DNA of 64,000 bases from NCBI GenBank assembly GCA_025890175.1, contig JANPYM010000014.1, positions 319,052 through 383,051 on the forward strand. Reading direction: 5' to 3'. Shown here piece after piece: positions 11,805 through 23,367 of the stretch. The position numbers were made by a program, and so were the translations under genes. The stretch is from Ciborinia camelliae. Taxonomy: Eukaryota; Ascomycota; Leotiomycetes; Helotiales; Sclerotiniaceae. The notes beneath the pieces were generated by a model that was not told the origin of the DNA, did no database searches, and saw nothing but the letters and a program-made list of their open reading frames with translations. Positions within the stretch are counted from its first letter, which is position 1, and the number at the start of each line of letters is the position of its first letter.

Positions 11805-13274
11805 TTATGACCCAGAACTCATTCGCACATCTTCTTGATAAGTGCCATCGCGTAGGAAATTATTCGACTCCTGGGTCTTGCGCGACTTCTTCAACTTCTT
11901 GGTCTTGAAGAATTTGGTGTCAATATGTGACATCGTTTGATTCCATAGAACTTCGATTTGTGTGCGTTCATCGGTATTCTGAGATGATTGATGGGGTCTT
12001 ACACCCATTAAGGGGAATTCTGGTGATTGAGTAACGGTAGTTCGGATCTTATGATGACTGAAAATTGTATGAACTAAAACACACCGTGTGATTAGACCGA
12101 GGTCAATTCCATCCGGATATGCTGTGTTGAATGAATCCAGAATTTCTCGCGCTTGAGTTCTACTAATGCCTCGAGTTATTACGACTCTCGATTCCCATGG
12201 ATCATCAGAGGGAAAGTTATATTCTGGAAGATCCTCCTCCAATACTTGACGGAAAGTTTGACGAATGGCTTGGATTTCGGGAATATCCTGTATTTGCCAA
12301 AAAACTTCCCAACGACGTCCCAGGAGTGTTATTGAAGGCTTCACTCTACCCATATAGAAAGGAGACCTCCAGAATTGCAAAAATCGCATGAAGACTTGGT
12401 ATTGCCTCCAATTTTGCGCCGGCAGACCCTTTATAATTGAAATGTTTTCTCGGCCTTTATTCATGTTTGGGGAATATAGAGAAAATTTAGCTATTATTCT
12501 ATCCAACTCTTGTGTGACTCTGTCGTCTAGGCGTAGGCTAATATTGATAGTTTGCTCGATTCTTGGTGGCATCCCCATGTCTTGACTAGTCGTCGCACTT
12601 GTGTTGTTGGTAGTTTCTTGCATGCCATGGCCGTTGGCATTTTCGACAGCTTGTTGCCCGAGTGCCGTGGGGTAATCTTTGTGATGCAGACCGTCTGCGA
12701 AGTCTTGGGCTTGTCCCTTATCATTGGCGTGAATTTTGGGAACGGTCTGCATGAAACTTGACTCGGATTTTGTCCCCGGTGTGCTTTCCAACACAACTGC
12801 TGTTTTCGAAGGAGTCTCCCGTGTTCTGGCATTGTAGGGCGACGGCTCTGTATAGGCAACATAGCCATCATCCTCAACCCGCTCTAAAAACCCTGTAAAT
12901 ATTTTGTGGTGTGCGTTGGGCGCCTGCTGAGTTCCCAAGCTAATCTCCCCCATCCTCTTCTCATTTGCCATAATAGGGCTCGCATCATCGACTACTCGGT
13001 ACATGGCCATTTTGGTATTGGTTCCCGTCGTCTTCTCTTTGGTTGTTAACTGACCGGAACCAAGGTTATTCAACCTTCCGAAATTGTCTTCCACTCCAGG
13101 TAGCTCGACACTGCTCGATGATACACCATTGTATGTTTGTTCGCGCGTTCTTGAGTATTCTCTGGCAATTCCTCTGAGGATGAAAATTGACACAATTTGT
13201 GGTCGAAAGTTTCTAACAGCTAAGAGAGAAGGTGTGTCGCATTTGAAGCTGTGAGGTATGATGCGTGGCCACAT
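11805..13274 (-). CDS. Hypothetical protein, possible degenerate 2H-phosphoesterase fold
   Basis: Single-exon 489-aa frame. The first about 45 residues are Arg-rich, hydrophobic and acid-poor, compatible with a mitochondrial presequence; an internal Met near residue 89 is an alternative start. Residues 50-240 are low-complexity and probably disordered. Residues about 243-405 look like a folded domain whose pattern recalls LigT/2H phosphoesterases: a first strand (INISLRL), a strand ending ENISIIKG, a strand-helix unit (ITLLGRRWEVFWQI then PEIQAIRQTFRQVL), then RVVITRGISRTQAREIL. In active 2H enzymes the two strands carry HxT/S motifs; here both His positions appear replaced. The tail is Lys-rich (KFFKTKKLKKSRK). 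The fold call rests on pattern matching by eye. The open frame and conserved-looking domain support a real gene. Confidence 0.75.
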   Translation of the reverse strand: MWPRIIPHSFKCDTPSLLAVRNFRPQIVSIFILRGIAREYSRTREQTYNGVSSSSVELPGVEDNFGRLNNLGSGQLTTKEKTTGTNTKMAMYRVVDDASPIMANEKRMGEISLGTQQAPNAHHKIFTGFLERVEDDGYVAYTEPSPYNARTRETPSKTAVVLESTPGTKSESSFMQTVPKIHANDKGQAQDFADGLHHKDYPTALGQQAVENANGHGMQETTNNTSATTSQDMGMPPRIEQTINISLRLDDRVTQELDRIIAKFSLYSPNMNKGRENISIIKGLPAQNWRQYQVFMRFLQFWRSPFYMGRVKPSITLLGRRWEVFWQIQDIPEIQAIRQTFRQVLEEDLPEYNFPSDDPWESRVVITRGISRTQAREILDSFNTAYPDGIDLGLITRCVLVHTIFSHHKIRTTVTQSPEFPLMGVRPHQSSQNTDERTQIEVLWNQTMSHIDTKFFKTKKLKKSRKTQESNNFLRDGTYQEDVRMSSGS

Positions 13275-13969
13275 GTTTAAGAATTAAGAGAGTGAGTCTA
13301 AGACCTTGTTCAAAGACCTCGATGCTCGTTACAGTGAGGTTCAACTCTACCACTGAACAACTGAAATACAAAAGAAAATAATTGAACAAATGTACTATGG
13401 TATAAACATTTTGAGTAATACTCGCCGAATATAACGTAATGTTTACGATGATTAAGTGCCAAATAAACCCAGTATGTGTAGAGAGCATATAAATGTTTGA
13501 TTCTGCATTCCCTTTAGGATTTCGTTTGTGAATTGTCAAAATTATTATTTTTTGTCGCCACAGATTAGTCAGATAAGGTTGATATCAACCAATAAGGTTA
13601 GCGTAATGTCAGTTCTAAAATAACCAGCCACACTTGTCCCGTACTCATCAAATGGATTGAATGCTTTTTTTGTTACTGAAAACTATTCCCACCCTACAAC
13701 CTTAGTATAGGGGGATTTCTACGTGCGAGAGCCTTCCTTTGCTAGATTGTTCATCTTGTGCAGACTGGCAGACTGGCAGATTGTGCCATATCATCTTATC
13801 AAAAAAGCTCATAGCAAGGCAAGCTTCAGTCATATCAATCTAAGTATTCTTCATTGTTTAACTTATCATGCTATCATGTTATCACACCTGCACACCTCGT
13901 GGCATGCAGATTGATTCTCGTTCGAGTTCTTATACTGTTCCCCAGCATTTACCCTTGAACCTTTGACTT
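13275..13969. other. Intergenic, nothing recognisable
   Basis: AT-rich spacer between the 5' end of the 489-aa gene and the 3' end of the carboxypeptidase. Only short non-biased open frames are present. Confidence 0.5.
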
Positions 13970-15499
13970 TCATGTCATATTGATCAACAAAGATCTCACT
14001 CCAGCATAGGCCTCAATGGCGCTGGGTGTGATTTGGCTAGCCGGCAAAACGAAACCATAAGTTCCAGTATCTCTCAGTTCCGTGGTAAAGGTGAAATCAG
14101 CACCGGTAGTCGCATCAACATAATCCACGCTAGTCCCAGTGGCCTGATAAATCGTGGAACAGATAGGACCGTATGTGAAGCTTATTCCATTAACCGCCTT
14201 GACGGCTGCAACGTAACCGGCTGCCAGTGATTGAAGCTGAGCATTATTCTCTGCCACTACAGAGCAGGAGTATCCATATGCTGTGAATGTTAAGAAGGAT
14301 TTTCATTTGACTTTACTTCGAGGTTGGATGGACTTACGAGTCATGAAGAGTTGAGAGTACGAGTGGAAATCAATGAACAACTTCAAGCCTTGAGCTGTCT
14401 TCAAAGTGTTGGCGTATGCAGCAAGTGCAGTCGTTTCTGGGGCATCGGCTGCAGCGACACCTATATGATTTTCAGCACATGACGAACAATCTTGCTCTAC
14501 CTGACTGACTATACACACCTTTGTAAGTTTCAGCACAAGGATCTGTGGAAGCTCCACCGGTAGTTGACCACTTGTAAGCCCAGTTACGGTTGATATCTCT
14601 GCCGTAACAAGTCGAGGAAGAAGGTGGGGTCTGACGATTCTTACGCCATAAGCGATTTGTACTTTGCGTGTATAAAAAGCCTATGACCAAAATTAGATGC
14701 ATAAAAAAGTAATTCAGAATTACTCACCATCAGGATTGACAACTGGGAAGATATAGTAGTCATATTTATCAACAAATCCTTTAATCTCGGTACTGGTGGC
14801 ATAATTCGTCAAAAGATTGTACGCCATGTACTCAACAACCTATGGAATGTCAATACTGAACTTGTGATGACATCCTATCTACTTACCAACGTTGTAATCC
14901 ATTCTCTAGCATGAACAGTGCCATGGAAAAGCACAGCTGGCTTGACTCCTTTGCCGGCACTGCCATAAATATGAATGCCAGTGATAGCATTGCCCTGAAC
15001 AGAAGTTCCAGAAGTCACGATCTCGGCATTCGATGGATACGCAGTGACAAGATCCCGGAGAAATTGTATATGGTCCGCATACGCGTGATATGCGGTGAAC
15101 CAGGTAGCATTTACTGCAAGGGCTGAGTTGTGTTAATTACAAGTCCAGATAGAATAGGTAAAACTTACCAGCCTCTGCAGAATATGTATCAGCCTGCCCT
15201 TCTTCTGCGATAGACTCTCCAAGATTACTATGCATGACCTCTCTCTGGAAGTCCTCGGTTATTCTCAAGAAATTATCGACCTGCTCTGGAGGTACAACCA
15301 CGTCAGCCGTGCCAAGCTTGGCCGAATTTTTCCAAGTCTGAAGATTCAATGAAGAGACAATGTCATTGATCTTCTCGATATTGTCGTTTTGAGCTTTGAG
15401 ACGGAAAACTTGATAGCCATCATAGTCTACCTTATCCTCAATCGCTGTACCTGCAGCTACAGCTGCAGTGGCAAAAGTAAAAATATGGAAGAGCTTCAT
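13970..15499 (-). CDS. Secreted zinc metallocarboxypeptidase (M14A)
   Basis: Extracellular exopeptidase that removes C-terminal residues from peptides. Six exons on the - strand: 15169-15499, 14887-15113, 14728-14839, 14519-14680, 14338-14460 and 13970-14280. They splice to 421 aa with all phases matching. The N terminus [17 protein letters not shown] is a signal peptide, followed by an M14 activation propeptide (about 18-110). Catalytic residues visible by homology with bovine CPA: zinc ligands H178 and E181 (HAREW) and H310 (FHSYSQ); substrate-carboxylate binding N254-R255 (DINRNW); Tyr363 (STIYQATG); general base E386 (TTELRDTG). The introns are short with good GTAAGT/GTGAGT donors, except one GTGTGT donor after exon 4. 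Length and order match A/B-type fungal carboxypeptidases (MCPA type), so the enzyme should be intact. Confidence 0.95.
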
Positions 15500-18400
15500 T
15501 TTTGCAGAAGAGAATTAGTGCAACTACTGGGTGCTAGGAGGGAATGAATGCTTCGTGATATAGCTTGCTTTTTGTATCGCGACTTGCGGTTACCAGCGGA
15601 AAGGTTTCTGCAAGAGTTCTTGAACAAGAAGCTCACAAAATCCATTGAACTACATCCACTAAAGGCGCACATGTTGACGACAAATATCAAAACAAATCAA
15701 AAAATCGGATTGAAGAAATGTCTCGGGTGACTGGCCTCTGCAGGTCCAAATAGGAAGTTGTGTGGTTTGCCGAGCATGTTATCTTAAGCGCCAAGGGGGC
15801 CAAGACGTTAAAATAAGGTTAAATTGGCATTGCCTTCCCCTTTGTGCGGGGAATATGCATCCCGATATGCATTCTCCATTCGGTTCTAGAATGTCACTAT
15901 TGAAGATATCTGTTTTGGCTTTGAATTCGGGCTTGGCTGCAAGACATACGTTTAGCGTTCGACCAGTGCCCGGTTGTTGAAGCTTCATGAAGAGTTCCTC
16001 GAGGTACTTGAGATTTGCCTAAATGTATTGAACCATTGACATTGGCATGGAATTATTTAGATGGATGGTTGTTTGGCAGATTGCAATTCTGGGGTGAATT
16101 TCGGCCCCGGCCGCGGTGGAAACAGGAGATTTGGGGCGAAATTAAGGCTTGATTTATTAGTGGGCATGTTTTTTCGCTTCTGGCATTAGAAGGAGGAGAA
16201 AAGAAGCTGGAGGCGAAAGTAAATAGAGAAAAGACACTGACAATAATGTAGATTGGCATGTTTTTTGGCCATTGGACGGGTTTTTCGATCACCTAATCAT
16301 TGTTTGATTATTAGGAGAATCAAAGAAGCACTGTGCTTGAAGTGGTGAAGTGAAAAGGTCGGCTATATCCCCTTCGGATGTTTCCAAATCTCGAAGAGAA
16401 TGATTTCGAGTTGGTGGTGATAGGAAATCCGGGGGTTTCGTCGAATACAATTCGGCCTGTACCATAGTTAAAATGCCCACTCACCCATCCAAGAGTGAAT
16501 TTCAGGCTGGTAAAAAGAACTATCCATCGACACGCTTACAGATAGATATTTATTATACTAAGAAGAAAAAGCACATTCTATGGTAACTGATTTGAAACGA
16601 AGAGTTTGATATGGTTTCAATCAAAACCCTCCAAGGCACGGTACAAGCCTGAGGTGGTTATAAAGTAGCATTCTACCATTAAGTCCAGTAATTATTTTCT
16701 TCTGGAGTCTACCGTGTTAATTTGAAGTAAGCTTGGAAGTATAATTAAGTTCCTGTAGCATAAGTATCTGTACAGTGTAAAGTCCTTAAATACTATTCAC
16801 TCTTTACTATTCACTGGGCTACGTAGTTGAAATATCCCGAGGTCTCGTTAAATGCAAACGTCATCGTCTTTTCTCTTGGCCCACCTCAGGCTGTTTTCTG
16901 CCTATAGACAGACCTTGGAAGGTTCATGAAATCTTTACAAGCAAAATTATTATACGGCTCAGGCCCAGTATCAACTCTTGTGCAGTTTTCTAACTTCCCC
17001 AAGAAGAGAGCTTTCAAAGGTGTCAAGGTCAATAGAAGACAGCAGAAATACAGTAGAGCTGACAACAATCAAATCAAACAATGACAAAACTAGCCGAAAA
17101 CATATACACTCGGCTAACGGAAGTCTAAACCTAATATTGAGTAATCAGGAAATGACCCGATGCTGTAGAAATGGAGCGATTCCCACTATCCTAGGCCGAA
17201 GCCTAAAGCATTGGGATCGTACGTAGTTCAAAATATTTGCCATTGGATTATAAGTAAATGAATACCTCTTGTACTACGTAAAACTTTTGTTCAAGAGCTT
17301 CTTACGGCAAATTATAAGTCAGCCTCCAGCTTTCGCAACTATAATTAACGACAAGCGAGGATACTTGTATTACTTAAAGAGCCTCTCAAAATTATTCTTG
17401 GAATTATGACTCCAGATATATAAAAGAATCTCGCTGAAATACGGGGTTCTCAAATATTCTAGTTGTATGCTACTAGCTTGCCATACAATCCTAACGTGTT
17501 GAGGGGGAAGAAAAATGAGACAGTGTGTAGACTAAATTAATAAAATAATAATGACGGAAGGCAACTCTACAAGTTAAAGAAAACAGTAGATTTGATGCTA
17601 GAAAGCTCCAATATTCTTGGGTGTAGCATCATCCTGAAGAATGGATAAGAATACCATGCTCGGATATTCAATCTGCGCCTACACCCATCTCTTTGGTTTG
17701 GATTGTATTGTTAATCAAACCTTATAACCAAATCATACACTCTTTATGCGTCTATTCTGTAGGTCTTTTATAGTGGTAAGCTGAGAGATTATATTGTTAA
17801 AAGAAAGCCGCGATTTTCTGGAGAAAAGCTATATCCATTAACCCCGCTCCTGCCATCTCAGTGTCTGTGAAGGAATTGAAATACAAAACACGAGTTCCAA
17901 ACCAATACAATAACTACTATGATAGGAAGCCGGTTGGATTAATGCTACGCAAGAGAATTTCAAACGGAATCTATAGGGTACCAGTATCTAGACTGAAATA
18001 CCTAGAAGAGTGATTAATGATATTTCCAAGATCCTACACTCATCGCAGTAACAGCGCAAATCACCCTCAACAAATATTTGCTGAAGCTAAGTGAGAACAA
18101 TAATAAAGACCTCATGACAGCGTAGCGAGAGTACCAATCACAGAGAAAACAAATTAAGGACTATAAATATCTTTTAAGCTGTGTCATTGAAGCACAAGCC
18201 AAATACGATGAAAGAATTTTAGTAGAGGATCATTCCCGAGCCTGCAGATGCTGTAACCAACTCTAGGCCTTCTGTGTTCCCATGTCAAGTTTGGCTATAG
18301 AGCTAGAATACGGGAATTAAGTGTTTTGTACACCAACCACATATCACAACCAAGAGTATCGGATGTCATGCAGATAAGCGCCTCCGCTAGTGTGAAGGAA

Positions 18401-18946
18401 AGGGAGCTAAACTTCCTATCTTTGAGGGATATATGTCACCAAAAATACAGTATCGTATTGATAGAAAGATGCATTAATTGTCATGAAGTTGATTGAAAAC
18501 TTCTTCCCACCCAATTCTGGGAAAATAAATAGGCTGAGAAGCAAAGGTGGCAATATTCAGGACAGAAGTCTAAATAAAAGCTTTAAATACTCGAAATACT
18601 GTGAATTTTTGAGGATGTAAATCTTATTATTGATTTCAATGAAATGGGTGGTTCAAGTGAATCCAATATATCAAACAAGTTCAATATAGCCAACCAATTC
18701 GATGTATTAAATAAATGATAGAATTCCAGGGTATCACTTTAAATAAAACTTATTGCCTAGCCACATGGTCATTCTGAGCAGTCGTACAGCAATAAGCGTT
18801 AAACTTCCTAGTGCAAACTGAATGGATATGGCATCATAAAGAGTGGAGGAAGATATGTCTGGAGTTCATGTAAGACGAAATAACAAGTTGGCAGCTTTAT
18901 TAATAGCCATGCGTAGACCATTAGGTCATCTCCTAGCCCGTCATCC
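15500..18946. other. 3.4-kb gene-free AT-rich region
   Basis: No frame with codon bias or domain similarity was seen on either strand. From about 16500 to 18900 the DNA is AT-rich with many stops in all frames, as expected for long-decayed sequence. I could not identify repeat ends or a transposon core. Confidence 0.5.
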
Positions 18947-20301
18947 TCAATCCTCCATTGCACTGGGCCATTCCCTGTAAGACGCCTCCATCGATAACTT
19001 TATCATCCTGGAAGATCTAGCACTGGGTTTCGGCATATTCGGAGGCAGTAAGAATATATATCTCACCATGTATCTGTCAGCTTCATCTCGGAGGCGAACG
19101 ACGATATTATCATCTTGCGAGCTGGCAACTTCAAGGCCTAGTAATACACCGTGCTCAAAAAGTGGATGACGAACAGCATGAAGTGCTTCACGAGCCCCAA
19201 GTTTGAAAGCATATCGCCATGACACGCTCGGCTTTCCTGCTGTCCAGATTTTATCTGTCATAAAACCATTTTGGAGGATGGAGTGGAGACAATTGATAGC
19301 GGTACCGTGCCATCGTACCGATGTTTGTCCACCGTGGCGACTGACAGCTGCATCAAAGCTCTCTCGAATTTGAGCTGGTGGATTGAGGACAGAAAATTGC
19401 CATATATCGTCCGAAAAACCAGAAACCTTCAGGAAGTCGGGAGTGGGACAGAAAACTTGCCCAAATTCCGATTGCATCCATTTTGTCAATCTGATAACTG
19501 GTTCAGGATGATCTTGCTGTAGATAAGATATCAATATATTAGATGTTAATGTTTTGAATTCGGGAAGACCTCGGAGAAACGGTTGTAATGCCTGGACGTC
19601 AGTGGTTGAGCAATTGTCGGATAGCTTGAGAAGTTGGCGGCGGTGGTCGAGTCGATGGTAAAACGACATGAAAAGTAGATAGAGCCCACGGTGGGCTATC
19701 TTGCAATTTGTGGCCATAGCCTTACCCCATTTTGTGACAAACTCTAGTTCCTCTCCGAGATCTGCCATATCCGAATATTCTTCCTCACATTTGTTAAAGG
19801 GTTTCTTAAAATCTTCGCCACTGCCCTCATTAGTTTCATTAGCAACCTTAGCTTCTTGATGCACTTCAGCCCCGGAAATTATTTTCTCTATCTCAACCGT
19901 TGTTCTATTCCACATAGGTCAGCAGCAGCTCCCATAAACTGTCCAGAAGTCGAACGACGAACACACATCTTCAAGATCAAATCTTTGATATAATCCACCC
20001 TTTCTCCTCCATGATTCAAGTCCATGCTCTTTAGTTCCTCCAATTTCGTTTTCACATTCATGCTCCACCAAGGAATAAGCTGGTCGATGAGTTTTTGATC
20101 AGCAGTACTTTCACTACCAGCAGTCTCAAGACCATACCGAGAATAGAGGGCTTGCAGTTCCGGCTTCTGAGTGTTTAGTTCGAAGAAAATATCATCATTT
20201 CGGCCGCCATGAAGAGGTGTATGAGCCGTGTCGGCGGTAGTATTCTCGAGTTTTACATGAGGAGGGGGAGGAGGATGTTTGATGCTTTGATGTTCATCCA
20301 T
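18947..20301 (-). CDS. PARP-like ADP-ribosyltransferase domain protein
   Basis: Two exons, 19967-20301 and 18947-19904, joined by a 62-nt intron with a GTGTGT donor, a GCTGACC branch point and an AATAG acceptor. The product is 430 aa. The start is the ATG at 20301 (MDEHQSIKHPPPPP); the frame upstream lacks an ATG. The C-terminal half resembles the PARP catalytic fold. WHGTAINCLHSILQNGF (His about 311) matches the HG(S/T)...SILxxG motif. KPSVSWRYAFKLG places a Tyr (about 342) where PARPs have the second NAD-binding residue. LLGLEVA followed by a hydrophobic YMVRYIFLLPP strand matches the final PARP strands. The third catalytic position has no clear Glu, as in mono-ADP-ribosylating PARP6/8/16-type enzymes. 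No UBC, WGR or macro domain is seen; the N-terminal 200 residues are helical and unrecognised. The predicted role is protein mono-ADP-ribosylation, or an inactive relative; targets are unknown. Confidence 0.75.
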
Positions 20302-20799
20302 GGTAGTTTCTCTGGGTTCCCTAGGCGCCAACTCGAGGAAGAAGTAAAAGTTATGTGTAGCATAGAAGTTAAGGCAAGGTAACCAGGATGTGATGCATGC
20401 ATTTCGAGAAATGGTTCGTGGGGGGAGGGCATGAGATATAATGAATCAGTATGCTGCCTTAGGTTTTCATCGGATAGAGCATTTCGATAAAAATCCTTTC
20501 GTACGTAACCGTGGTATCAATAGGAGTGTTCAAGAGATGATAGGGTCAATCCAGAGTTTTCTTAAATTTTTCAGATTTGTAGCCTTCTCGTCATAGATTC
20601 CATCGTCTTTGAATTGCTTCATAGTAAGTATGGCATATAACAATACTCAAACTCATAGGGGCTTCAAGAATACTTCTAGGCATCCCCTAGTTTCTTCAAA
20701 CTTAAAACAATATTCATTAATGGAAGGAGAAATTTCTAATATGAACCAAAAATACCTATCCAGTGCACATGCTACATGTTCCTGATGAACATGGATCGG

Positions 20800-21031
20800 G
20801 GGTATCCAATAGTCCGGACTGCAGTCCAACAATGGTCAATTTTTAATTTTTAATTTTTGGATTTGTTAAAAAGATTAGATTTATTTGAGATAATCAATTC
20901 CGTTATTTGAATGTTTGAATTCTTTCTGGATATTTATGATTTCTTAAATGTTTGAAGTATTTTAATCGTTGAAATATTTTTCAATATTGATATCTTGGAT
21001 CGGTTCTCCTGTTCCGGACTATTGGATACCC
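20800..21031. mobile_element. MITE-like element with 19-bp perfect terminal inverted repeats
   Basis: GGGTATCCAATAGTCCGGA at 20800-20818 is repeated as its exact reverse complement at 21013-21031. The 190-bp interior is very AT-rich and non-coding. No clear target-site duplication is visible. A related end motif (AATAGTCCGGACCGCAGT) occurs at 62567-62584, which supports a dispersed family. Confidence 0.6.
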
Positions 21032-22589
21032 TGTTCCATATGCACACAGGAGGAATAAATCGCTGCTGTCTTTTGAGGAGAGTTTTTTTCATTGAAAGAT
21101 ACAATCTAAACAACAGCCCTGAAATAGTTTCTGTGAGATCTAGAATCTCTAAGGTCTTTCGGGATTTCGTAAATGCAAAATAGGTAGATATCCTGATATC
21201 TGGAACTTTCCACTCAAGATGTTGACCCTTAAAATCCCTCAAGTTTTTCTCATATGATTGAAACCTCATTTCCTTCAATGCCCATCTCGAATATTCTTAA
21301 GCCCAGTTTCTTCAAACCGCTAGTCTACTTGACATTATTCCAACAGAACTCATCTCTATCCCACATATGCGGCTCAACTTTAAACTCCAAGTTTCCGATT
21401 TTTCCTGCACCATCTCACGTGCCTCACGATTGAAATGAAGGATTTTCGGAATGAAATTGCTAGTATGGAAAAGGGGGGGGCAACAAAACCAAGCCTTTAA
21501 AGGTGGACAACTGCTAATTCTGTGATCCTGTTGTGGTTCAAGGTATAGATTTCGCGGAGCGGGTATACATAAATGCAAAATCTTGACACGGAGATCTTGT
21601 TAGAAGTTTTGGGAAATATGAGAAGTTTGTGAGATTTTCCAAGGAAGGATGTGATGCCTGCGGTTTATTCCCCACGGTCAATATATGTAGATAATTTAAC
21701 AGAGTATAAGGATGAAAGATGAGTACATGGAAACGAAGCAATCGAGATGCGTCATAGAATAGCCGGAGTCGGAGTAGGAGGGGGACAATGAATGGATTGA
21801 GGATTGATTTCGTAAGTAAGGTTAAAGAACTAGATAAGGAAAAGTCGCGATTTACATAGAAGATATCATCGAATGACGCGTGTCAGACTAGGCACCACGG
21901 CACAGCTTCATGTACAAAATAAAGATAAGCTCACTTAACTCCTCATTGCTCTTTAGTGATATTAAGGCGGCAAAACTAGCAGTTAATTATACCTCATGGA
22001 CAAGAAAAAGATGTGGCGGGGCAATTGCCAATGCGGGGTTGCGCCCAAATAGTGATATCGGTATTAACTTTTGTATCGTAGAAAGGTTTTCAACAAGCCG
22101 CTACAATAATGACGTTCAGTGGAAAAAGGTTCCGAGTGCTTCAAAGCCCGCAAAAGCTTGTTGCTATATCCTCAACAAGAAATGCATAAATTAACCGTTG
22201 CAAAGACCTTCCAGCCGCATGCTATTTCAGGCTGTCTGCCACCCATGCACTTGCAATAAAACTGCATCATTTGAAATATTGTTCCTTTACTTGATCCCGA
22301 TTTCCTAAACAAGACTTAAACGAAGAATTTTGGCTGTGAAAGTGAACCTCTTTAACAGAAGGTTAAAAAGTTAGGAAAGTGATTCATTTTGGGGAGTTTC
22401 ACCCCCTTCATCCATTCGCTTAAGGTTACGCACAGTTTGCAAAAATTCTTCACTATTTGATCCACTCCCCCCCACTACACACTTGCATCTTTGAATTCCC
22501 AAAACAACAGCAGACGAACAAGCAATAATATGGTTTACCTGTGTGCAAAAGCATCCCTAAGAACGATTCAGAGGAAGCAAAAGAAGGCA

Positions 22590-22594
22590 AAAAG
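22590..22594 (-). terminator. Pol III T-run terminator of tRNA-Val
   Basis: On the - strand the tRNA 3' end is followed within about 10 nt by TTCTTTTT, a normal RNA polymerase III stop signal. Confidence 0.6.
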
Positions 22595-22604
22595 AACATT
22601 CGTT

Positions 22605-22695
22605 GACCAGACTGGGGCACGATCCCAGGACCTTGTCCGTATTTAACAGGTGTTAATTGTTAAGGACACGTGATAACCAACTACACCATCCGGCC
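22605..22695 (-). tRNA. tRNA-Val(AAC) with 18-nt intron
   Basis: Read on the - strand this folds as a cloverleaf. The acceptor arm is GGCCGGA/TCTGGTC (seven pairs, two of them G-U). A D arm GTGTAGTTGGTTATCAC follows. The anticodon stem TGTCC/GGACA encloses a 25-nt loop, best explained as TTAACA plus an 18-nt intron plus C, giving anticodon AAC (valine). A 5-nt variable loop and T stem CTGGG/CCCAG follow. The intron sits at the canonical 37/38 site. The T loop ATCGTGC departs from the usual TTCGANY, which may weaken the gene. A T5 run on the - strand just past the 3' end (plus-strand 22590-22594) serves as Pol III terminator. Confidence 0.75.
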
Positions 22696-23367
22696 GTTTG
22701 TAATGTTTGATGGAAGATGTTGTGCATTTTGAAGATATAGTGAAAATCTAAGATGTTGTTGAGATGATGTGTTGAGGTGGAGATGTATACAGGGAAGTAG
22801 CAAGGGGTGAAGTGGGGATTGAAAAAAACCCTATTTCCATACGAGAACGTCAGGTCTAGCTAGCATCCTCTCCATAATTAAACATCGCAGATAAAGTTCC
22901 ATTTTAATATCGGAAAAAGACCAAGAGGTCCAAATATTGAAACGGTTAATATTATTAAAAGGTATTGTCGCGATACTAGTGAATCGTACATGCGGCCTTA
23001 GACCGCATGGTAGATTTACTAGGGCGCCCGGCCGCGTGCGGCCTATCCGCCCGCTCAGCAGGCAAATAAGCCCTACGTAGATCAACCTTCAATTGAGATA
23101 CAATTCATACCTTTTTATTTTGATATACTGTATTGATCAATACAATACCCCCGAGGTCACGCGAGGTGATTCCAACAGGTATAGATTATGTTAAACTGAA
23201 GGTATAAATATCCTAGTATTATTGTGACTGAGGAGCTCAGTTCTATGGAGTTCAGAGATTCTATATAGGGAACTGTGATGACTTTCAATGCTAAGCTAAC
23301 CCGTGGAAATAGAGCATTTATAACAACAGATTATAATCATTCGCAGTCATACAAATTTCCGGCCCTC
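22696..23367. other. Intergenic with a GC-rich island
   Basis: Mostly AT-rich, but about 22985-23075 is GC-rich and contains a hairpin (ATGCGG at 22990-22995 with CCGCAT at 23003-23008) followed by a GCCCGGCCGCGTGCGGCC-like stretch. The composition contrasts with the flanks and may mark an old inserted fragment. Confidence 0.4.

Larger units (their letters stand above)
20302..22604. other. Intergenic with a small inverted-repeat element
   Basis: No coding sequence is supported. The region holds the promoter side of the PARP-like gene, the 232-bp inverted-repeat element at 20800-21031, and otherwise AT-rich spacer up to the tRNA terminator. Confidence 0.5.

Noticed and set aside
19888..20331. 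Frameshift in the PARP-like gene
   Set aside because: The apparent frame change is explained by a 62-nt intron with GTGTGT donor, GCTGACC branch and TAG acceptor.
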